Origin: Haematobia irritans
Lineage: Eukaryota > Arthropoda > Insecta > Diptera > Muscidae
DNA length: 64,000 bases
Direction: 5' to 3'
NCBI RefSeq assembly: GCF_050003625.1
Contig: NC_134400.1
Coordinates: forward strand, 195,437,918-195,501,917
A program made the translations under genes and the position numbers. The stretch's first letter is position 1; the number at the start of each line of letters is the position of its first letter. Of the stretch, positions 60,210 through 64,000 are shown piece by piece. The notes under the pieces were generated by a model, which was not told the DNA's origin, did no database searches, and saw only the letters and a program-made list of their open reading frames with translations.

Positions 60210-61145
60210 TAAAGGGTGATTCTTTTGAGGTTAGGATTTTCATGCATTAGTATTTGACAGATCACGTGGGATTTCAGACATGGTGTCAAAGAGAAAGATG
60301 CTCAGTATGCTTTGACATTTCATCATGAATAGACGAACGATCTGCCACAACGTCGAATTTTCAGTGAATGGGCCCTAGAAAAGTTGGCAGAAAATCCGCT
60401 TTTTTATCGACAAATTTTGTTCAGCGATGAGGCTCATTTCTGGTTGAATGGCTACGTAAATAAGCAAAATTGCCGCATTTGGAGTGAAGAGCAACCAGAA
60501 GCCGTTCAAGAACTGCCCATGCATCCCGAAAAATGCACTGTTTGGTGTGGTTTGTACGCTGGTGGAATCATTGGACCGTATTTTTTCAAAGATGCTGTTG
60601 GACGCAACGTTACGGTGAATGGCGATCGCTATCGTTCGATGCTAACAAACTTTTTGTTGCCAAAAATGGAAGAACTGAACTTGGTTGACATGTGGTTTCA
60701 ACAAGATGGCGCTACATGCCACACAGCTCGCGATTCTATGGCCATTTTGAGGGAAAACTTCGGAGAACAATTCATCTCAAGAAATGGACCGGTAAGTTGG
60801 CCACCAAGATCATGCGATTTGACGCCTTTAGACTATTTTTTGTGGGGCTACGTCAAGTCTAAAGTCTACAGAAATAAGCCAGCAACTATTCCAGCTTTGG
60901 AAGACAACATTTCCGAAGAAATTCGGGCTATTCCGGCCGAAATGCTCGAAAAAGTTGCCCAAAATTGGACTTTCCGAATGGACCACCTAAGACGCAGCCG
61001 CGGTCAACATTTAAATGAAATTATCTTCAAAAAGTAAATGTCATGGACCAATCTAACGTTTCAAATAAAGAACCGATGAGATTTTGCAAATTTTATGCTT
61101 TTTTTTTTAAAAAAAGTTATCAAGCTCTTAACAAATCACCCTTTA
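60210..61145 (+). mobile_element. internally deleted Tc1/mariner-superfamily DD41D element
   Basis: A 936-base element bounded by TA at both ends. The terminal inverted repeats start AAGGGTGATTCTTTTGAGG (left) and AAGGGTGATTTGTTAAGAG (right, minus strand); the first ten bases match exactly. One transposase frame fills most of the interior. The untranslated leader and start codon survive, but the N-terminal domain is gone. With intact ends it could still be mobilised by a full-length relative. Confidence 0.9.
60333..61037 (+). pseudogene. DD41D transposase, N-terminal DNA-binding domain deleted
   Basis: The open frame runs from 60333 to the stop at 61037 and covers the catalytic domain: RRIFSEWALEKL, SDEAHFWLNG (first Asp), WFQQDGATCHTA (second Asp) and WPPRSCDLTPLDYFLWG (third Asp), 41 residues between the second and third Asp. 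The family normally has about 340 residues, with a helix-turn-helix N-terminus. Here an ATG at 60325 (ATGAATAGACG) gives only a few codons before the frame is lost; the catalytic frame opens after a stop at 60330-60332. The likeliest explanation is an internal deletion of over 100 codons joining the original start to the linker. The first in-frame start-like codon after that is TTG at 60384. The remaining 234 codons have no stop, so the loss is recent or the frame is tolerated. It cannot bind its own ends without the missing domain (inference). Confidence 0.9.
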
Positions 61146-62035
61146 GATATCAGTATAGAAACAACAACAACAGCAGCAGCACACAAACAATGAAGCTAAC
61201 AAAAGCAACAGCTAATCAATTCTCTAACAGCAAGGCGAAATAAGTGAAAATCATAGATAATTTTCTAATAATCACACGTACATAAGTGAGGGTGTGTATG
61301 TGTGTGTGTGCTGGTTTTTATGACTTCCTTTGTCTATTGTCTATTTACTCTATAGGGTTGGATGGCGGCTAAGACTATTGTGGGTGGGCCCTATAAACTC
61401 ATAAATTCTTTGATGGATTTTATGATTTGATTTTTATTTGAAATAAAGGCTAATGACATATAACCCAGGGTTGGTGTTATAAAAATCTAAAAAAAAAAAA
61501 AATTTAATTCAATAGAACTTGAACTTTCCCCATGTTAGGGTTAACGAATTCGCAAATAGCAAAATTGTTAGTTGTCCAATTTGGTTGCATTGGTTCCATT
61601 GTTTTTGCAAGCAATTTATTCCATTATCCATAAGAACAGTTATTTTCATGTTAATGGTTGTTACAAAATTCGTTTCAGGGTCCCATGAATAGGGTATCTA
61701 ACACAGGGATGTTAACTTCACGCAAACCACGAACGCGATGATTGCAGTGATGCCAACTCTCGAAGGTCAAAAAGCACTAAAAAAAGTTCTAACATAACAA
61801 TTCCCACTAAAAAACTACTCCATATAGATACAATTCAATGTAGTACTAAAAAAAAGAAAAAAATTCAATTTCTGGATTAGAATGGACAACGTCAAAAATC
61901 TATTACAGAACTTTGAAAATGGGTATTGATTTGAAGCATTATTAATTTTGTGAAATTACGAATCTCTATCCAAGTGTACAGATTTATTTTTTGATGCTAA
62001 TTTTAATTTCACTAATGCTAATTTTATTTCATTCA
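61146..62035. other. single-copy DNA
   Basis: Begins with CAACAACAACAGCAGCAGCAC near 61162 and a GTGTGTATGTGTGTGTGTG tract near 61293. No gene recognised. A-rich runs near 61490 and 61850. Confidence 0.4.
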
Positions 62036-63525
62036 ATCAATTGGGCGGAGCTCTGGCGTGTTGGGAGGGTTCTTGTCCTTGGGAACCACCTGCACGTTGT
62101 TGGCGGCGTACCACTCCATGGCCTTTTTCTTTCTTTATTTATTTGCTTTCCCATGCACAAGACCACTTGAGTCTCATATTTCAGCATGAGAAGTTTAAAA
62201 TCATAATGTACAATTAAATAAATATAATATAATTACAATATTAGGTTTCATGAAAAAAAATTTTTTTTTTTTTTTAAATTTAAAAAATTAATCAAAATAG
62301 ATCTATAAGCAAATAACCTTAATATTTTATATTGAAAAACTGATTACAGACTGAAAAAAAAAAACACTATTAGAATTTAAGTTTGACAATTGTAAAAAGA
62401 GGAGAAAAATAACAACAATTAAAATAAGATTTATAAAATTTATAATTACAGATAATGGATAAAGAATATTAAAATTGAAAATATGAAAAAGAGAAACAAA
62501 AACAAAAAATTGAACGAAAATTTTATAACAAATAAAAGAAAGTTATAAATAAAAGTACATATTGCATAAAAATAAGGGTACATATTGCATGAAAACGAAA
62601 ACAAATTTTAAGAATTAAAACTAGCTAGCAAACAGTTTAGAGTAAAATAAAACAAATGATAAAGAATCTTGTTTAATTATTACTCAAAAACGAGATAACA
62701 TTTTTCTTAAAGGCATCTGCATTACTTATACATTGGATATTATAAGTAAGTGAGTTCCACAGACGGATGGAGTTAACCGTAATGGCAAGATGCCAAATCC
62801 GGCCAAAACAGTACGGAACAACCGTGTTTCTTCAAGAAAGGCAGCAGACGTTTATTCAAACACTCTTTCACGTAAATTTTTTGGTTGACAGTCCCGGAAG
62901 CTATGAAAATGCTGCTTTTCAAGCCACAGGTACAGATGGCTTGCCAAACCAGATATTTCTTTGCGAACTTTGACAGTTTTATGTGCTTGAAAATATCTGC
63001 TACCTTTCCCCTTCCTTTTGCCGTATAAAACTCCTGTCCCGGAAGCTGCTTGTAGTCGGCTTTGACTTGCTTGAGGTTTCGTCGTCCATGACCACGCAGT
63101 CAAACTTCGTCAGCATCGTCGTGTACAGCCTCCGGGATCGCGCTTTGGCCGTCGTATTTTGTTTATCATCGCGATTTGGAGTCACTACCTTCTTGTAAGT
63201 CGATAGTCCGGCTCGTTTTATGGCTCGATGCAACTTTTGTAGACGATACACCCAGCTTATTTGCGGCAACTCGTAGAGAGAGGTTAGGGTTTCGCTTGAA
63301 ACTACGGGCAACTCTCTTTGTCGTCTCAGCGGCTTCCGGTTTTCGATTTCCCCCCGATCCAGACTTCCTGGCTGTCGACAAACGTTCCCCAAACACTTTA
63401 ATTACATTTGCAACGGTTGATTTGACAACTTTTAGCGATTTTGCCAGCTTTGCGTGCGAGTAGCTCGGATTTTCGCGATGCGCGAGCAAAATTTTGATAC
63501 GCTGCTCTTCTTGCTTGGACGGCAT
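62036..63525 (-). pseudogene. Tc1/mariner-type transposase, frameshifted and interrupted
   Basis: The start is ATGCCGTCCAAG at 63525 (residues MPSKQEEQRIKIL). The N-terminal helix-turn-helix region follows (NPSYSHAKLAKSLKVVKSTV, NVIKVFGERLSTARKSGSGG). The frame breaks near 63230 and continues in a second frame (PNRDDKQNTTAKARSR, TKFDCVVMDDET with the first catalytic Asp), then a third (RKEISGLASHLYLWL; VFE near 62852), and resumes as LNKRLLPFLKKHG and FWPDLASCHY (second Asp) to 62779. Beyond the LINE insert the last part, AMEWYAANNVQVVP and NPPNTPELRPI, lies at 62128-62036. The third acidic position sits at the truncation point. Allowing for a few lost codons, the spacing of the last two catalytic residues would be in the high thirties. 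It is dead. Confidence 0.85.
62129..62778 (-). mobile_element. 5'-truncated non-LTR retrotransposon 3' end
   Basis: On the minus strand, 62778-62673 encodes TVNSIRLWNSLTYNIQCIS, NADAFKKNVISFLSNN and a stop, the usual C-terminus of CR1/jockey-group ORF2 (R-LWNSL...FK..V..FL). An AT-rich 3' UTR of about 540 bases follows and ends AAATAAATAAAGAAAGAAA next to the interrupted transposase codons. The 5' truncation and short-repeat tail are typical of target-primed reverse transcription. Confidence 0.82.
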
Positions 63526-63680
63526 TTTGACAACTGAAGAGTGAATTCCAAAATCAAAATAGGAGCAACATTCTACACACACACACCTTCAAAATGAGGG
63601 GTGTTCAGGTTTCTTAAATGCAAAATTGAAAGAAATACGTCAAGTTTATATTGACCAAATTTTGACCGTATCACCCTTTA

Positions 63681-64000
63681 TATGCACATTTTTTTATATG
63701 AAATATGCTTATATCCTACCCAGTGTATTCTAAATTTATATATCATTACGTTAGATTATAAAGGATGAAACCAAATTCTTAGAAAAGGATTTGGCTTCCA
63801 GACCATAGTGATTCCTCATAGTTTTCTTCATTTCCTCTTCATTATCTATCTTCCTCAGCCAGGATCAATACATCTCCTTTGGGCCTTCAATAGGGATTCT
63901 AGGTTTTCCATCCAGAAGCCTTAATAAATGAAAGTATGTCCTTCACATTACATTCCCGAATATAATTATGCCCTGAAAGAAACAGAAGTCATATCATGTT
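63681..64000. other. single-copy edge of the window
   Basis: No gene, repeat or element end recognised. The empty-site partner of the 63679-63680 TA cannot be reconstructed because the other end of the element is gone. Confidence 0.4.

Larger units (their letters stand above)
62036..63680 (-). mobile_element. Tc1/mariner-superfamily element, 3'-truncated, with nested LINE
   Basis: The outer end on the right reads, on the minus strand, TAAAGGGTGATACGGTCAAA with TA at 63679-63680. The transposase runs leftward. The opposite end is lost at about 62036, where CCAATTGA runs into unrelated sequence. A 650-base LINE 3' end is inserted at 62129-62778. It shares the terminal AAGGGTGAT with the DD41D element 0.9 kb to the left, although the transposases are clearly different. 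Confidence 0.88.

Noticed and set aside
60325..60384. Alternative reading of the transposase as a complete gene starting at the TTG at 60384
   Set aside because: The same frame is open and conserved upstream to 60333, so 60384 is only an arbitrary start-like codon. The true N-terminus is deleted.

Overview
This window reads as nuclear DNA of a calyptrate fly, most likely a muscid (Musca, Stomoxys or Haematobia type). The support is AT-rich DNA; long arrays of a 29-base repeat of a kind I associate with muscid intergenic DNA; DINE-1-like helentron elements ending in an AGTCGG hairpin followed by ACTTGTTTT; a tRNA-derived SINE with a CCTAACC tail; Tc1/mariner-superfamily elements; and one intron-containing gene with homopolymer-rich (Ser, Glu) protein sequence. 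The genus is inferred, not proven.

Layout. 0.3-3.4 kb: forward-strand 29-mer array broken by three different TA-target elements (MITE-1, MITE-2, MITE-3). 3.4-5.3 kb: mostly single-copy DNA, a second MITE-1 and a MITE-3-like relic. 5.3-15.9 kb: the 29-mer in reverse orientation, with a 0.9 kb duplication, a 97-base LINE tail that has 13-base target duplications, and a 2.7 kb tandem higher-order duplication. 15.9-18.5 kb: two DINE-like elements of family A with a ~405-base (AT)n tract. 18.5-19.7 kb: single-copy. 19.7-23.7 kb: reverse 29-mer array. 23.7-26.6 kb: dispersed repeat D, a SINE, a MITE-3 relative and a forward 29-mer array. 26.6-31.6 kb: a three-layer nest in which DINE family B contains MITE-2, which contains DINE family A, plus a further B fragment. 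31.8-33.8 kb: a locally homogenised 29-mer array.

33.9-34.9 kb (minus strand) holds the one convincing host gene segment: the first coding exon of an unrecognised acidic, Ser-rich protein, ending in a good splice donor. Upstream of it lie a DINE-B element (35.4-37.1 kb), a ~350-base ATCGAT-rich satellite (37.1-42.7 kb), and a single-copy CAA/CAG-rich stretch (42.7-44.3 kb) that may hold its 5' exon and promoter. 44.3-49.6 kb is again 29-mer array with SINE, repeat D and other repeats. 49.6-51.9 kb is single-copy with GAGA-type motifs. Two pentanucleotide arrays in opposite orientation (51.9-52.3 and 58.8-59.6 kb) bracket 6.5 kb of decayed non-LTR retrotransposons with two long hairpins, a tandemly amplified reverse transcriptase fragment and a pogo-like MITE. 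60.2-61.1 kb is an internally deleted DD41D Tc1/mariner-superfamily element with intact termini. 62.0-63.7 kb is a broken Tc1/mariner relative carrying a 650-base LINE 3' end.

There is no operon-like cooperation here. The organising principle is mutual insertion and amplification: the 29-mer consists of two palindromes, one centred on TATA, and TA-target transposons repeatedly landed on that centre, while unequal exchange multiplied the arrays. I found no CRISPR array, rRNA gene, functional tRNA gene or bacterial operon.
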